Assembly: GCF_900141835.1 (NCBI RefSeq)
Contig: NZ_FQZD01000018.1
Location: 1 to 64,000, forward strand
Origin: Propionispora hippei DSM 15287
GTDB lineage: Bacteria > Bacillota > Negativicutes > Propionisporales > Propionisporaceae
Reading direction: 5' to 3'
Length of the DNA: 64,000 bases
The stretch's first letter is position 1. Each line of letters opens with the position of its first letter. The notes beneath the pieces are model-generated. The model saw only the letters and a program-made list of their open reading frames with translations. It ran no database searches and was not told the origin of the DNA. Shown here one piece after another: positions 39,751 to 49,469 of the stretch. A program made the translations under genes and the position numbers.

Positions 39751-41943
39751 ATGAGCAAAATACTGGTATTGGCGGAGAAACCTTCGGTGGGCAGGGACAT
39801 TGCCAAGGTGCTTGCCTGCCATAAACAGGGCAACGGTTATTGGGAGGGCGAGCGGCATGTGATTACCTGGGCGCTGGGCCATCTGGTGACACTGGCCGAT
39901 CCCGAAGAATATGATGAGAAATACAAGTCCTGGCGTCTGGAGGATTTGCCGATGCTGCCGGCGACGGCCAAGCTGGTGGTTATCCGGCAAAGCAGCCGCC
40001 AATTTCGTATTGTTAAAGAACAATTACTGCGCAAGGATGTTGGCGAGGTGGTGATTGCCACCGATGCCGGGCGGGAAGGAGAACTGGTGGCCCGCTGGAT
40101 TCTGGAAAAGGCCGGCAGCCGCAAGCCGGTGAAGCGTCTTTGGATTTCTTCGGTAACCGACAAGGCCATCCGGGCCGGTTTTAGCAGCCTGAAGCCGGGA
40201 AAGGCTTATGAAAGCCTGTATGCCGCTGCCGCCGCCCGGGCTGAGGCTGACTGGCTTGTGGGAATAAACGCTACCAGGGCGCTGACCTGCAAATATAATG
40301 CCCAACTGTCCTGCGGACGGGTACAGACGCCGACGCTGGCAATGATTGCCGCCCGGGAAGCAGAAATTTCCCGCTTTAAGCCCCGGCCTTATTACGGGCT
40401 GGCGGCCGTGGCCGGCGGCGTCCGGCTGATCTGGCGCGACGGCAAAACCAACGAGCCACGAACCTTTCAAAAAGAAGTCAGAGACAACCTGCTGGCCGGC
40501 CTTGCAAATAAAACCATGAAAATCATTGAGGTGGTTAAGCAAGCTAAAAAGGCCTATGCACCGGGCTTGTACGATTTGACGGAATTGCAGCGGGACGCCA
40601 ATAAAGCCTTTGGCTATTCCGCCAAAGAAACGCTGTCTATTGCCCAAAGGCTGTATGAAAGTCATAAGGTGCTGACCTATCCCCGGACCGATTCGCGTTA
40701 TCTTTCCTCCGATATTGTGGAGACGCTCAAGGAACGGCTGGAAGCCTGCGGTGTCGGCCCTTATACCAAGGCGGCATTTGCTGTGCTGAAACGGCCTATC
40801 CGGGCGAACAGCCACTTTGTTGATGACGGCAAGGTGTCTGATCACCATGCGATTATTCCCACCGAGCAATTTGTCTCACTCCAGGATTTTAGTGAGCAGG
40901 AGCGCAAAATTTACGATCTGGTGATCAAACGTTTTTTGGCTGTGCTCTATCCGCCGTTTGAATATGAACAAATTGCGGTAAAGGCATTGCTTAACGGTGA
41001 GATCTTTACTGCGAGGGGGAAGGTGATTCAGGCTGCCGGTTGGAAGGAGCTATATGGCGGTCAATGGGAAGGCGAAGAAGATGCGGACGACGAGCAGGAA
41101 CAAGTGCTGCCTCAGCTTGCGGCAGGTGCTGTCCTGCCGGTTGGCCGACTGATCCCGACCGAGGGGGAAACCAAACCGCCGGCTCGATTTACCGAGGCAA
41201 CTCTGCTTTCGGCTATGGAAAATCCGGTAGCTTATATGAAGCAGGAAAGCGACAGCCTGAAAAAGACGATCGGTGAAACCGGCGGGTTGGGGACGGTGGC
41301 GACCCGGGCGGACATCATCGAAAAACTGTTTAATAGTTTTTTGCTGGAGAAAAAAGGGAAGGATATTCACCTGACCTCCAAGGGAAAACAATTGCTGGAA
41401 CTGGTACCGGACGATTTAAAGTCACCGGCTCTGACGGCCCAATGGGAACAAAAGCTGGGCGCCATCGCCAAGGGGGCGTTGAGCAAAACAGACTTTGTTC
41501 AGGAAATGAAACGGTATGCCGGGCTGATTGTCGGCCGGATTAAAGACAGTCAGGAAAGCTTTACCCATGATAATATGACCCGTTCCAAATGTCCGGAATG
41601 CGGCAAATATCTGCTGGAGGTCAACGGGAAAAGAGGGAAAATGCTGGTTTGCCAGGACCGGGACTGCGGTTATCGCAAGGGACTCTCACAAACGACCAAT
41701 GCCCGCTGCCCCAACTGTCATAAAAAGCTGGAGCTGCGTGGTGAAAAGGAAAACCGGTTGTTTGTTTGTACCTGTGGTTACCGGGAAAAATTAACCGCTT
41801 TTCAGGAACGGAAGAATAAAGAGCAGGATAAAAGCTCAAAACGGGAGGTAGCGGTCTATCTGAAAGAGCAGAAGAAAATCGCTCAGGAGCCGCTTAATAC
41901 GGCCCTGGCTGATGCCCTGGCCAAACTCCGGCTGAAGGATTAG
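39751..41943 (+). CDS. topB: DNA topoisomerase III
   Basis: This protein of 730 residues is a type IA topoisomerase. It has the N-terminal Toprim domain (KILVLAEKPSVGRDIAKVL and VIATDAGREGELVAR), a core with SCGRVQTPTLAMI and the catalytic Tyr in LTYPRTDSRYLS. At the C-terminus are two zinc-ribbon-like cysteine sets (CPECGKYL...CQDRDCGYRK and CPNCHKKL...CTCGYRE). It relaxes and decatenates DNA. ATG 39751 follows AAAGGGGAG. Single gene with a terminator, and the AT-rich regulatory region of the nuo operon follows. Confidence 0.96.
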   Translation: MSKILVLAEKPSVGRDIAKVLACHKQGNGYWEGERHVITWALGHLVTLADPEEYDEKYKSWRLEDLPMLPATAKLVVIRQSSRQFRIVKEQLLRKDVGEVVIATDAGREGELVARWILEKAGSRKPVKRLWISSVTDKAIRAGFSSLKPGKAYESLYAAAAARAEADWLVGINATRALTCKYNAQLSCGRVQTPTLAMIAAREAEISRFKPRPYYGLAAVAGGVRLIWRDGKTNEPRTFQKEVRDNLLAGLANKTMKIIEVVKQAKKAYAPGLYDLTELQRDANKAFGYSAKETLSIAQRLYESHKVLTYPRTDSRYLSSDIVETLKERLEACGVGPYTKAAFAVLKRPIRANSHFVDDGKVSDHHAIIPTEQFVSLQDFSEQERKIYDLVIKRFLAVLYPPFEYEQIAVKALLNGEIFTARGKVIQAAGWKELYGGQWEGEEDADDEQEQVLPQLAAGAVLPVGRLIPTEGETKPPARFTEATLLSAMENPVAYMKQESDSLKKTIGETGGLGTVATRADIIEKLFNSFLLEKKGKDIHLTSKGKQLLELVPDDLKSPALTAQWEQKLGAIAKGALSKTDFVQEMKRYAGLIVGRIKDSQESFTHDNMTRSKCPECGKYLLEVNGKRGKMLVCQDRDCGYRKGLSQTTNARCPNCHKKLELRGEKENRLFVCTCGYREKLTAFQERKNKEQDKSSKREVAVYLKEQKKIAQEPLNTALADALAKLRLKD

Positions 41944-42002
41944 AAACTACTGACTGGTGGCAGGGCGCAGGAAACTGCTTAAGCAATAAGGTTCCTTAAC
42001 AG

Positions 42003-42051
42003 AAAACCCTGCAGCGAGAAGCATATCACCTTGCTTTTGCTGCAGGGTTTT
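42003..42051 (+). terminator. Intrinsic terminator after topB
   Basis: AAAACCCTGCAGC pairs with GCTGCAGGGTTTT, with an inner AAGCA/TGCTT pair. Confidence 0.85.
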
Positions 42052-42190
42052 GCGTCGGCAATCGCGGACGGGGCGAAGCGGTTGTCAGTTATGGCAGAAC
42101 GTGGTATGATTTAGTTGATTGATAAATATTGTAAATATCCAGCTTGTTTTTGCGGGATAAGTCATTATATTTTTGCCGTGTCAGACATGT

Positions 42191-42326
42191 TGTGATGCTA
42201 ATCACAGTCAAAGCCGGTAAGATCGATTATCATAATCATATAGCGAAAGTTATAAAAGTAGATCAACTCGATCTAGTTATACTGCACATTTGTCTAATGT
42301 AATAATACAAATACTGTATACAGTAT
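42191..42326. promoter_or_regulatory. Cluster of operator-like palindromes upstream of the nuo operon
   Basis: TGTGATGCTAATCACA (42191-42206) is a perfect TGTGA-N6-TCACA site of the CRP/FNR family. GATTATCATAATCATATA (42225-42242) reads as three Fur-type hexamers. ATACTGTATACAGTAT (42311-42326) is a perfect 16-bp palindrome. All lie in a 700-bp gene-free AT-rich stretch (42052-42731) that ends at nuoA. The promoter itself is not clear. Confidence 0.5.
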
Positions 42327-42525
42327 GAATTAATCAGTATTCTTTCGGGGAATATGTTCAATTATTGCTGGCGAAGTATTGAATTATAAAATGAAACATG
42401 GTACCATCTACTTAGTCATTTTTACGCTCCCTTTATTTTTTTATGGTGTAAGTGAAATTTTGAACAATTGACCGGAGGGATGGTAACTAAGTAAGTGAAA
42501 AAGTGAACATTTGTCTAGACGCTGC

Positions 42526-42613
42526 TGTATGAATGGGCCTGTCGCCAGGGCGAGAGAATTTTTCGTATGGCAAAAGATTCGTCAGGCTACATAGCGTGAA
42601 CTGGTGGTTTTCG
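42526..42613. repeat. Internally deleted family A remnant
   Basis: GAATGGGCCTGTCGCCAGGG, CGAGAGAATTTTTCGT and ATTCGTCAGGCTACATAGCG match the interior of family A copies, but the ends and core are missing. Confidence 0.5.
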
Positions 42614-42731
42614 AGGGCCAACCGGTGAGGTCGCTGACTAGCTTTACAGATATGTGTCATACTAACCCAAGATAGTGTTGTTTAAGCTAAAATGATTGAA
42701 TTTTTGCTCAATAACGAAAGGGAGGATGGTT

Positions 42732-43088
42732 ATGTTACAGGATTATACTTTAATTGGCGTACTCATCCTGATTGCGCTGGTCGTTCCCATCGGCGGCCTG
42801 GTTGCTTCGGCCATGGTACAGACCCGTAAACCTGGCCTGGAAAAGTCGCTGCCTTATGAATGCGGCATCGATCCCATCGGCAAGTCGTGGATTCAGTTTA
42901 AAGCAAGCTATTATTTATATGCCTTGGTGTTTGTCGTTTTTGATGTGGAAACGATGTTTTTGTATCCCTGGGCCGTCCAATTTCAGCAGCTTGGCTTGTT
43001 TGCTTTTGTAGAAATGATTATTTTTGTAGCCATATTAACGCTTGGATTATGGTATGCCTGGAAAAAGGGGGCTTTGGAGTGGAAATAA
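42732..43088 (+). CDS. nuoA: NADH-quinone oxidoreductase-like subunit A
   Basis: This membrane protein of 118 residues has three helices and the NuoA signature [13 protein letters not shown]. It is part of the membrane arm near the quinone site. The start is ATG 42732: AAAGGGAGG (42716-42724) gives seven bases of spacing, whereas ATG 42726 would be one base away. First gene of an eleven-gene complex I operon. Its 3' end overlaps nuoB by ten bases. Confidence 0.95.
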   Translation: MLQDYTLIGVLILIALVVPIGGLVASAMVQTRKPGLEKSLPYECGIDPIGKSWIQFKASYYLYALVFVVFDVETMFLYPWAVQFQQLGLFAFVEMIIFVAILTLGLWYAWKKGALEWK

Positions 43089-43594
43089 AAGATGCGGTGG
43101 CAAAACCTGATTCTTTATTGGAACGAAATATTATCGTCACTTCGATTGAACAGGTGCTGAACTGGGCCCGGAGCAACTCTCTGTGGCCGCTTACCTCCGG
43201 TTTGGCCTGCTGTGCTATTGAGATGATGTCGGCGGCAGCGGCCAGATTTGACTTGGCCCGATTTGGCTACGAGGTGTTTCGTCCGTCGCCCCGGCAGGCT
43301 GATCTCTTGATTGTGGCCGGGACGCTGACCTGGAAGATGGCGGGGCCGTTAAAGCGGCTATATGAGCAAATGCCGGAACCAAAGTACGTCATTGCCATGG
43401 GTAACTGTGCCAATGCCGGCGGGCCGTTCGTCGATTCGTCCTATACTGTTGTGCCCGGCGTGGATAAGATTATCCCGGTGGACGTATATATTCCCGGCTG
43501 TCCGCCGCGGCCAGAGGCTCTCATTCAGGGCCTGCTGGAACTAAAAAAGAAGATTCGTCATCCTGAAGTGGCAAGGCGGGATCAACATGACTAA
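43079..43594 (+). CDS. nuoB: NADH-quinone oxidoreductase-like subunit B
   Basis: This protein of 171 residues carries the N2 [4Fe-4S] cluster. The ligands are in the adjacent cysteines of GLACCAIEM, in GNCANAGG and in PGCPPRPEA. It passes electrons to quinone at the junction with NuoD. The start is GTG 43079, with GGGGG about eight bases before it. The longer reading overlaps nuoA. It overlaps nuoC by eight bases. Confidence 0.96.
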   Translation: MEIKDAVAKPDSLLERNIIVTSIEQVLNWARSNSLWPLTSGLACCAIEMMSAAAARFDLARFGYEVFRPSPRQADLLIVAGTLTWKMAGPLKRLYEQMPEPKYVIAMGNCANAGGPFVDSSYTVVPGVDKIIPVDVYIPGCPPRPEALIQGLLELKKKIRHPEVARRDQHD

Positions 43595-44051
43595 ACAAAT
43601 GATAACCAAGGATGAACTGACAGAGCTGGCCGCCCGGTTTGCCCCGGCGACCGAGGTAAGCGGTGAGGGAGTAAGCGGCGCCTTGGTGATTGCCAGGGAC
43701 AGGCTGCTAGAGCTGCTGCGCTGGCTGAAAGAGGACGCGGACTATCAATTTACCCTGCTGAGCAATGAGACGGCCGTGGACTACCCCGAGTATTTTGAAC
43801 TGGTCTGTCATCTCTATTCCTGCCACCGTCGCCAGATGCTCACCGTTAAGGCGCGCTGCAGCAAAGAGGAAGCGGTTTTCCCCTCCCTGGTTTCGCTTTG
43901 GCCGGGCGCCAATTTCCAGGAGCGGGAGATTTACGATTTGCTGGGGCTTACCTTTACCGGTCATCCCCAGCTCAAGCGTATTTTATTGCCGGCGGAATTT
44001 ACCGGGCATCCGCTGCGTAAAGATTTTAAAGCAGCCGGCCAAGAAGTGTGA
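43587..44051 (+). CDS. nuoC: NADH-quinone oxidoreductase-like subunit C
   Basis: This protein of 154 residues is the 30-kDa subunit, with the signature [19 protein letters not shown] then GHPLRKDF near the end. It is separate from NuoD, unlike the fused form of enterobacteria. It is a peripheral-arm subunit without cofactors. It begins within the last codons of nuoB. Confidence 0.94.
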   Translation: MTKQMITKDELTELAARFAPATEVSGEGVSGALVIARDRLLELLRWLKEDADYQFTLLSNETAVDYPEYFELVCHLYSCHRRQMLTVKARCSKEEAVFPSLVSLWPGANFQEREIYDLLGLTFTGHPQLKRILLPAEFTGHPLRKDFKAAGQEV

Positions 44052-44061
44052 GGTGAAGGAT

Positions 44062-45159
44062 ATGCCGAGAACAGAAGTATATACACTCAATATGGGACCG
44101 GTCCATCCCAGCACCCACGGTGTTTTGCAGGTGATTTTGGACCTGGACGGCGAACAGGTGGTGCGGGCTACCCCGGAAATGGGTTATTTGCATCGCGGTA
44201 TTGAAAAGCTGGCCGAGGGCCGGACTTATCCCCAGTTTTTGCCCTATACCGACCGGCTGGATTATGTGTCGGCCATGGGCAACAACCTGGGCTATTGCCA
44301 GACGGTGGAGAAGCTGCTGGGCGTGGAGGTACCGGAACGGGCCGAATATATCCGGGTGATTATGGCTGAACTCAACCGCATTGCCAGTCACTTGATCTTT
44401 TTTGGCACTATTGCCATTGATTTCGGTTCGGCTACAGGTATGATTTATGGGTTCCGGGACCGTGAAAAAATACTGGACTTATTTAATATGGTCTGCGGCG
44501 CCCGCATGACGTTCCATTATATCCGCATCGGTGGGGTGGCGGAAGATTTGCCGGCCGAATTTGTGCCGGCGGCACAGGCCTTTCTTGATGAATTTCCCTC
44601 GTTGCTGGAAGAATATCACGGTCTGATCAGCGGCAATGAAATTTTTACGCATCGTCTGAAGGGCTATGCTAAAATCAACGCCGCCCGGGCGCTGGAACTG
44701 GGCATGACCGGACCGTCGCTCCGGGCCTCGGGCGTGGATTATGATATTCGCAAGGTTGATCCTTACGGGGTCTACGACCGATTTGACTTTACTGTTCCCC
44801 TGGGCACGCAGGGCGACAACTGGGACCGTTACATAGTCCGGATGCAGGAAATGGAACAAAGCGCCCGGATTGTCCGGCAGGCGCTGGAAGGCTTGCCGGA
44901 AGGGCCGGTGAAAGCCAAAATGGCCCGGGTGATCAAGCCGCCAGCGGGCGATGTATATCACCGGATTGAAAATCCCCGGGGTGAGCTGGGCTACTATATT
45001 GTCAGTGACGGCAGCACCAAGCCGTACCGCGTTCATATCCGCCGCCCGTCCTTCATCAACCTGCACGCGCTGGATGAACTGTGCCGCGGACTCTTAATCG
45101 GCGATGTGGTGGCCATTTTGTCTACGCTGGACCCACTGATGGGCGAGGTAGACTGTTGA
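44062..45159 (+). CDS. nuoD: NADH-quinone oxidoreductase-like subunit D
   Basis: This protein of 365 residues is the 49-kDa subunit, related to [NiFe] hydrogenase large subunits but without nickel cysteines. The N-terminus has [14 protein letters not shown], and [10 protein letters not shown] follows. It helps form the quinone pocket with NuoB. The start is ATG 44062 after GTGAAGG. The in-frame upstream part (from 43765) is inside nuoC and is not real. Confidence 0.96.
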   Translation: MPRTEVYTLNMGPVHPSTHGVLQVILDLDGEQVVRATPEMGYLHRGIEKLAEGRTYPQFLPYTDRLDYVSAMGNNLGYCQTVEKLLGVEVPERAEYIRVIMAELNRIASHLIFFGTIAIDFGSATGMIYGFRDREKILDLFNMVCGARMTFHYIRIGGVAEDLPAEFVPAAQAFLDEFPSLLEEYHGLISGNEIFTHRLKGYAKINAARALELGMTGPSLRASGVDYDIRKVDPYGVYDRFDFTVPLGTQGDNWDRYIVRMQEMEQSARIVRQALEGLPEGPVKAKMARVIKPPAGDVYHRIENPRGELGYYIVSDGSTKPYRVHIRRPSFINLHALDELCRGLLIGDVVAILSTLDPLMGEVDC

Positions 45160-45190
45160 ATACAGGTTCGTAGCAAGGGAGGAGACTTTT

Positions 45191-46231
45191 ATGAATGAGT
45201 TACTGGGACTTGCCAGGGTTGCGGCAATGGTCCGGGAGATACTGACGCCGTTCCTGCCCTATCCTGATATTGTGGATTTTATCATTGGCCTGGTAGGCAT
45301 TGCCGGTATTTTTGGTGTTATTTTTACTGCCGCCCTGGTGCTGGTTTACGCCGAACGAAAAATCAGCGCTTTCATGCAGGTCCGCCTTGGGCCAAACCGG
45401 GTTGGACCGGCCGGCATGCTGCAGAGCTTTGCCGATATGCTTAAGCTGTTAAGCAAGGAGGATATTATTCCCTGTGGTGTTGACCGCTGGATGTGGATGC
45501 TGGCGCCGGTGGTGCTGTTTTTGCCGGCAGCAACCGTGTATGCTGTATTTCCTTTTGATGACGGGGCTGTGCTGGCCGATTTGAATATCGGTATTTTATT
45601 TGTTATGGCTATTTCCGCCCAGTCGACCCTGCCCTTTCTTATGGCCGGCTGGTCTTCCAACAGTAAATACGCTGTGATCGGCGGCATGCGGACGGTAGCT
45701 CAGATGTTAAGCTACGAAATTCCGCTGGTCTTTTCCGTACTGGGTATTGTCATGCTGGTCGGGTCCATGCGGTTAAGCGATATTGTGGCCGCCCAGCAGA
45801 ATATATGGTTTATTGTGCTGCAGCCGGTGGCCTTTGTCATTTATGTCATTGCCGCCACGGCGGAGACCAACCGGGCGCCCTTTGACCTCGTGGAAGGGGA
45901 GTCGGAGATTATTGCCGGCCCGTTTACCGAGTATTCGGGCATGCGCTGGGCCTTCTTCTTCCTGGCGGAATATGCCAACCTCCTGGCCGTCTCGGCCATT
46001 GCCGCCACTTTGTTTCTCGGCGGCTGGCACGGGCCGTTCCTCCCTGGCTGGCTGTGGTTTTTTATCAAAGTAGGTCTGATGATTTTCTTATTCATGTGGT
46101 TTCGCTGGACCTTCCCCCGTTTCCGGATTGACCAGATGATGAGTTTTGGCTGGAAAATACTTTTGCCGCTGGCCTTGGCCAATATGGTTGTAACAGGAAT
46201 CGGAATTTTTGCCTACAGGTTGTGGAGCTAG
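45191..46231 (+). CDS. nuoH: NADH-quinone oxidoreductase-like subunit H
   Basis: This membrane protein of 346 residues has about eight helices and the signatures [20 protein letters not shown] and [17 protein letters not shown]. It links quinone chemistry to the proton channels. ATG 45191 follows AAGGGAGGAG. The stop codon TAG (46229-46231) lies in the left arm of a small inverted repeat (46228-46272). Confidence 0.96.
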   Translation: MNELLGLARVAAMVREILTPFLPYPDIVDFIIGLVGIAGIFGVIFTAALVLVYAERKISAFMQVRLGPNRVGPAGMLQSFADMLKLLSKEDIIPCGVDRWMWMLAPVVLFLPAATVYAVFPFDDGAVLADLNIGILFVMAISAQSTLPFLMAGWSSNSKYAVIGGMRTVAQMLSYEIPLVFSVLGIVMLVGSMRLSDIVAAQQNIWFIVLQPVAFVIYVIAATAETNRAPFDLVEGESEIIAGPFTEYSGMRWAFFFLAEYANLLAVSAIAATLFLGGWHGPFLPGWLWFFIKVGLMIFLFMWFRWTFPRFRIDQMMSFGWKILLPLALANMVVTGIGIFAYRLWS

Positions 46232-46272
46232 TGCTCCATTAACTTGCACTTTAAAAATTGGCGGAGCACTAG
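46228..46272. repeat. Short perfect inverted repeat CTAGTGCTCC / GGAGCACTAG
   Basis: CTAGTGCTCC (46228-46237) and GGAGCACTAG (46263-46272) flank 25 AT-rich bases between nuoH and nuoI. The right part GGCGGAGCACTAGGA resembles GGCGGGCACTAGGA at about 12709-12722. It may be a very small palindromic element or a solo footprint. Confidence 0.55.
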
Positions 46273-46284
46273 GAGGGATATGCC

Positions 46285-46734
46285 ATGCAAGGCAAAGGCT
46301 TGCTCAAGGGGATGGGGATTACCCTGAAACGTTTTGTCGGTAAAAAAGTCACTGTTCAATATCCGGAGGAAAAACTTCCCCTGTCGCCGCGCTTTCGCGG
46401 TGGCGTACTGGATTTGTCAGTAGAAAAGTGCATTGCCTGCGGGTTGTGTGCCATGAGCTGTCCGAATCAGGCCATTGATCTTGGCACTGCCGTGGGAGAG
46501 AATAAAAAGAAACACCTGACGAGATACCACTATTTGTCAGGACGGTGCCTATACTGTGATTTGTGCATTGAAGCCTGTCCCACGAAGGCGATTGTTTGGG
46601 ATAAGAATTATGAGAATTCCACGTACTGGCGGGATGACCTGGAGCATGACTGTATGGCGGCCGCTGCCGCTAAACAGGGGACTGCCGGCGAGCCGGACGC
46701 TACGGCGCCGGACGGGGAAAAGGGGGAGGACTGA
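46285..46734 (+). CDS. nuoI: NADH-quinone oxidoreductase-like subunit I
   Basis: This protein of 149 residues has two [4Fe-4S] motifs, CIACGLCAMSCP and CLYCDLCIEACP. It carries clusters N6a and N6b and in this complex, which has no NuoEFG, would be the natural docking point for ferredoxin. It ends in an acidic and Ala-rich tail. ATG 46285 follows TAGGAGGG. The last base of its stop is the first base of the next gene. Confidence 0.95.
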   Translation: MQGKGLLKGMGITLKRFVGKKVTVQYPEEKLPLSPRFRGGVLDLSVEKCIACGLCAMSCPNQAIDLGTAVGENKKKHLTRYHYLSGRCLYCDLCIEACPTKAIVWDKNYENSTYWRDDLEHDCMAAAAAKQGTAGEPDATAPDGEKGED

Positions 46735-47243
46735 TGATGCAGGACTTGACCTATACGGCGGCCTTTTATCTATTATCACTACTTACGCTGGGGGCCGGGC
46801 TGGGTGTTGTCGTCAAGCGCAATCTGGTGCACAGCGCGCTGCTGTTGGCTCTTTCTTTTATCGGTGTGGCGGGGTTATATATCCTGCTGCAGGCGGAATA
46901 TCTGGCTGCCGTGCAAATTTTGGTCTATAGCGGCGCCGTGGCAATCATGGTGGTTATCGGTATTATGCTAACCGTCCGCGGCGACATGCAGGACAGCAAT
47001 CCGCCAGGCCGGCTGCGCTGGAGCGCCGCCGTGGTCAGCGTACTGTTTACCGGCATGCTGCTGGTGCTGGTGACGGCTACGCCCTGGAAGCACAGTGTCG
47101 CGACTGCTGCCCTAAACGCGGTGCCCCTCTTGGCTACACTGATGCTGGGCGACTACATGCTGGCCTTTGAGGCGGCGGCCGTATTGCTCCTGGCGGCCAT
47201 GCTGGGGGCCATTATCCTGGCTAAAGGAGCGGATGAGCAATGA
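46734..47243 (+). CDS. nuoJ: NADH-quinone oxidoreductase-like subunit J
   Basis: This membrane protein of 169 residues has about five helices and the signature [20 protein letters not shown]. It is a membrane-arm subunit. It begins at ATG 46734, inside the nuoI stop (a second ATG follows at 46737). It overlaps nuoK by four bases. Confidence 0.94.
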   Translation: MMQDLTYTAAFYLLSLLTLGAGLGVVVKRNLVHSALLLALSFIGVAGLYILLQAEYLAAVQILVYSGAVAIMVVIGIMLTVRGDMQDSNPPGRLRWSAAVVSVLFTGMLLVLVTATPWKHSVATAALNAVPLLATLMLGDYMLAFEAAAVLLLAAMLGAIILAKGADEQ

Positions 47244-47548
47244 TTGGACTGGAACATTTTCTGGTTGTCGGCGCGCTGCTGTTCGGTATCGGTTTGTACG
47301 GCTTATTGAGTAAGCGCAATGTAATCGCCTTATTGATGAGTATTGAACTGATGCTGAACGCCGTCAATATCAACCTGATTGCCTTTGCGCGGTTTGTGAC
47401 TCCCGACCGTCCCGACGGACAGGTGTTTGCCATTTTCAATATAGCCCTGGCGGCAGCGGAAGTAGCTGTCGGGCTGGCGCTGGTATTTCGTATTTACCGG
47501 GACCGTGCCGGTATTGACGCAACTAAATTAAACGGGATGAAGTGGTAG
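47240..47548 (+). CDS. nuoK: NADH-quinone oxidoreductase-like subunit K
   Basis: This membrane protein of 102 residues has three helices, with [19 protein letters not shown] containing the conserved Glu of Nuo[15 protein letters not shown] near the end carries the second. ATG 47240 overlaps the nuoJ stop. Confidence 0.95.
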   Translation: MIGLEHFLVVGALLFGIGLYGLLSKRNVIALLMSIELMLNAVNINLIAFARFVTPDRPDGQVFAIFNIALAAAEVAVGLALVFRIYRDRAGIDATKLNGMKW

Positions 47549-47561
47549 AGAGGGGTGTTGG

Positions 47562-49469
47562 ATGATGAGTAGCTATGCGTTGGCCCATGCCTGGCTGATA
47601 CCGCTGTTGCCGGCCTTTGCTTTCCTGCTTGGCGGGACCTTGCTGCGCCGTATCCCCTATGCTGCCGCTTGGACTGCCATTCTTGCCAGTACCGGCAGTC
47701 TGCTGCTGGCGCTGGGGGTGGCCGGCGGGATGGCTGATGGTCGGATTACCATGGTGCAGCCGCTTATCTATAAGGTTTTGTGGTTTTCGGTGCCTGGCTT
47801 GTCGGCTGATATGGGGGTATATCTGGACCCGCTGACGGCCATGATGCTCTGTGTGGTGACCTTGGTGTCGCTGCTGGTGCAGATCTATTCACTAGGCTAT
47901 ATGGCCGGTGATCCCGGTTTTGCCCGGTTTTATTCTTTCCTGTCTTTATTTGCTGCCTCCATGCTGGGGCTGGTGATTGCCGCTAATTTTATCCAGATGT
48001 ATGTCTTCTGGGAACTGGTGGGCTTATGCTCTTACCTCTTGATTGGCTATTATTTTCATAAGGTTTCCGCCCGGGAGGCGGCCAAGAAGGCCTTCATGAC
48101 CACGCGAATCGGCGATTTCGGTCTGCTGCTTGGCATATTGCTATTGCAGCTTATCTTCGGGACGCTGGACTTTGCTAAGCTGGGCCTGGCCATTCCCGAC
48201 TATGTGGCACAGGAAGGGAGCGCGCTGTTAACAGTTGTGGCTCTCCTGATCTTTATCGGGCCTGTCGGCAAATCCGGTCAGTTTCCGCTCCATGTCTGGC
48301 TGCCTGATGCCATGGAAGGGCCGACGCCCGTGTCCGCTCTCATCCATGCGGCCACCATGGTGGTGGCCGGGGTGTATCTGATTGCCCGTGCTTATGTGCT
48401 GTTTCACTCCTTGCCGGCGGCGCTTACGGTGATTGCCTGGGTTGGTGCGTTTACCGCCCTGTTTGCCGCCGTCATTGCCGTGACGCAGCGGGAAATGAAG
48501 CGGATACTGGCTTATTCGACCATCAGTCAGCTCGGCTATATGATGCTGGCCCTTGGGGTAGGAAGTTTGACGGCCTCCATGTTTCATTTGATGACCCATG
48601 CTTTTTTTAAAGCGCTGATGTTTTTGGCGGCCGGTTCGGTGCTGCATGCGTTGCATGATACGGCGGATATTTTCAAAATGGGAGGCCTGCGGCGGCAGAT
48701 GCCGTTCACCTTTGCCGCGATGGCTGTCGGGGTGATCGCCATTGCCGGCATTCCGCCTTTTGCCGGCTTTTATTCCAAGGATGAAATTCTGGCTGCCGCT
48801 TATGCTGTCAGTACGCCGCTTTACCTGATCGCGGTAGTGACCGCTTTCCTGACTGCCTTTTATATGGCCCGGCTGTTATTTGTCGCCTTTTTCGGCGAAC
48901 CAAAACCGGAAAATCATGCCCATGAGTCGGGGCCGGCCATGCTGCTGCCCTTGCTGGTGCTTGGTACGCTGTCGGTCATAGGCGGTTATCTGGCCCATGC
49001 GGCAGGCTTTGGCCACTGGATTTATTTCGGAGAGGCCCATATGGCGCCGGTCAACTGGCTGGTAGCCGGCACATCGACGCTGGTGGCTGTGGTTGCCATT
49101 GCGCTGGCCTGGAGCATCTACGGGGCCGGTGTGATCAAACCCTATCAGGTGCGGGACCGGCTGGAGCTGTTATACCAGTTGAGTTATCATAAATTTTATA
49201 TCGACGAAGCCTATGCCTGGCTGAACCGGCATATTGTCAACGGTTTTGGCCGGCTGCTGGCCTGGGTCGACATTCATCTGGTCGATGGACTGGTCAATCT
49301 GCTTGCCTTGACCGTCCGGTCGAGTGGCGCCGTGCTGCGGCGTACCGAAACCGGTCAATTGCAGCACTACGCGCTGGTCTTCTTCGGTGCCGCCCTGGTT
49401 ATCCTGCTATGGATTACTTACGCGGGCCACTCGCTGGCTATGGCCTGGATTGGAGGGGGAGTACGATGA
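47562..49469 (+). CDS. nuoL: NADH-quinone oxidoreductase-like subunit L
   Basis: This antiporter-like proton-pumping subunit has 635 residues. It has the conserved YVFWELVGLCSYLLIGYYF (Glu in helix 5), PVGKSGQFPLHVWLPDAMEG and STISQLGYMMLALG. The long C-terminal part has the lateral helix region. ATG 47562 follows AGAGGGGTG. It overlaps nuoM by four bases. Confidence 0.96.
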   Translation: MMSSYALAHAWLIPLLPAFAFLLGGTLLRRIPYAAAWTAILASTGSLLLALGVAGGMADGRITMVQPLIYKVLWFSVPGLSADMGVYLDPLTAMMLCVVTLVSLLVQIYSLGYMAGDPGFARFYSFLSLFAASMLGLVIAANFIQMYVFWELVGLCSYLLIGYYFHKVSAREAAKKAFMTTRIGDFGLLLGILLLQLIFGTLDFAKLGLAIPDYVAQEGSALLTVVALLIFIGPVGKSGQFPLHVWLPDAMEGPTPVSALIHAATMVVAGVYLIARAYVLFHSLPAALTVIAWVGAFTALFAAVIAVTQREMKRILAYSTISQLGYMMLALGVGSLTASMFHLMTHAFFKALMFLAAGSVLHALHDTADIFKMGGLRRQMPFTFAAMAVGVIAIAGIPPFAGFYSKDEILAAAYAVSTPLYLIAVVTAFLTAFYMARLLFVAFFGEPKPENHAHESGPAMLLPLLVLGTLSVIGGYLAHAAGFGHWIYFGEAHMAPVNWLVAGTSTLVAVVAIALAWSIYGAGVIKPYQVRDRLELLYQLSYHKFYIDEAYAWLNRHIVNGFGRLLAWVDIHLVDGLVNLLALTVRSSGAVLRRTETGQLQHYALVFFGAALVILLWITYAGHSLAMAWIGGGVR

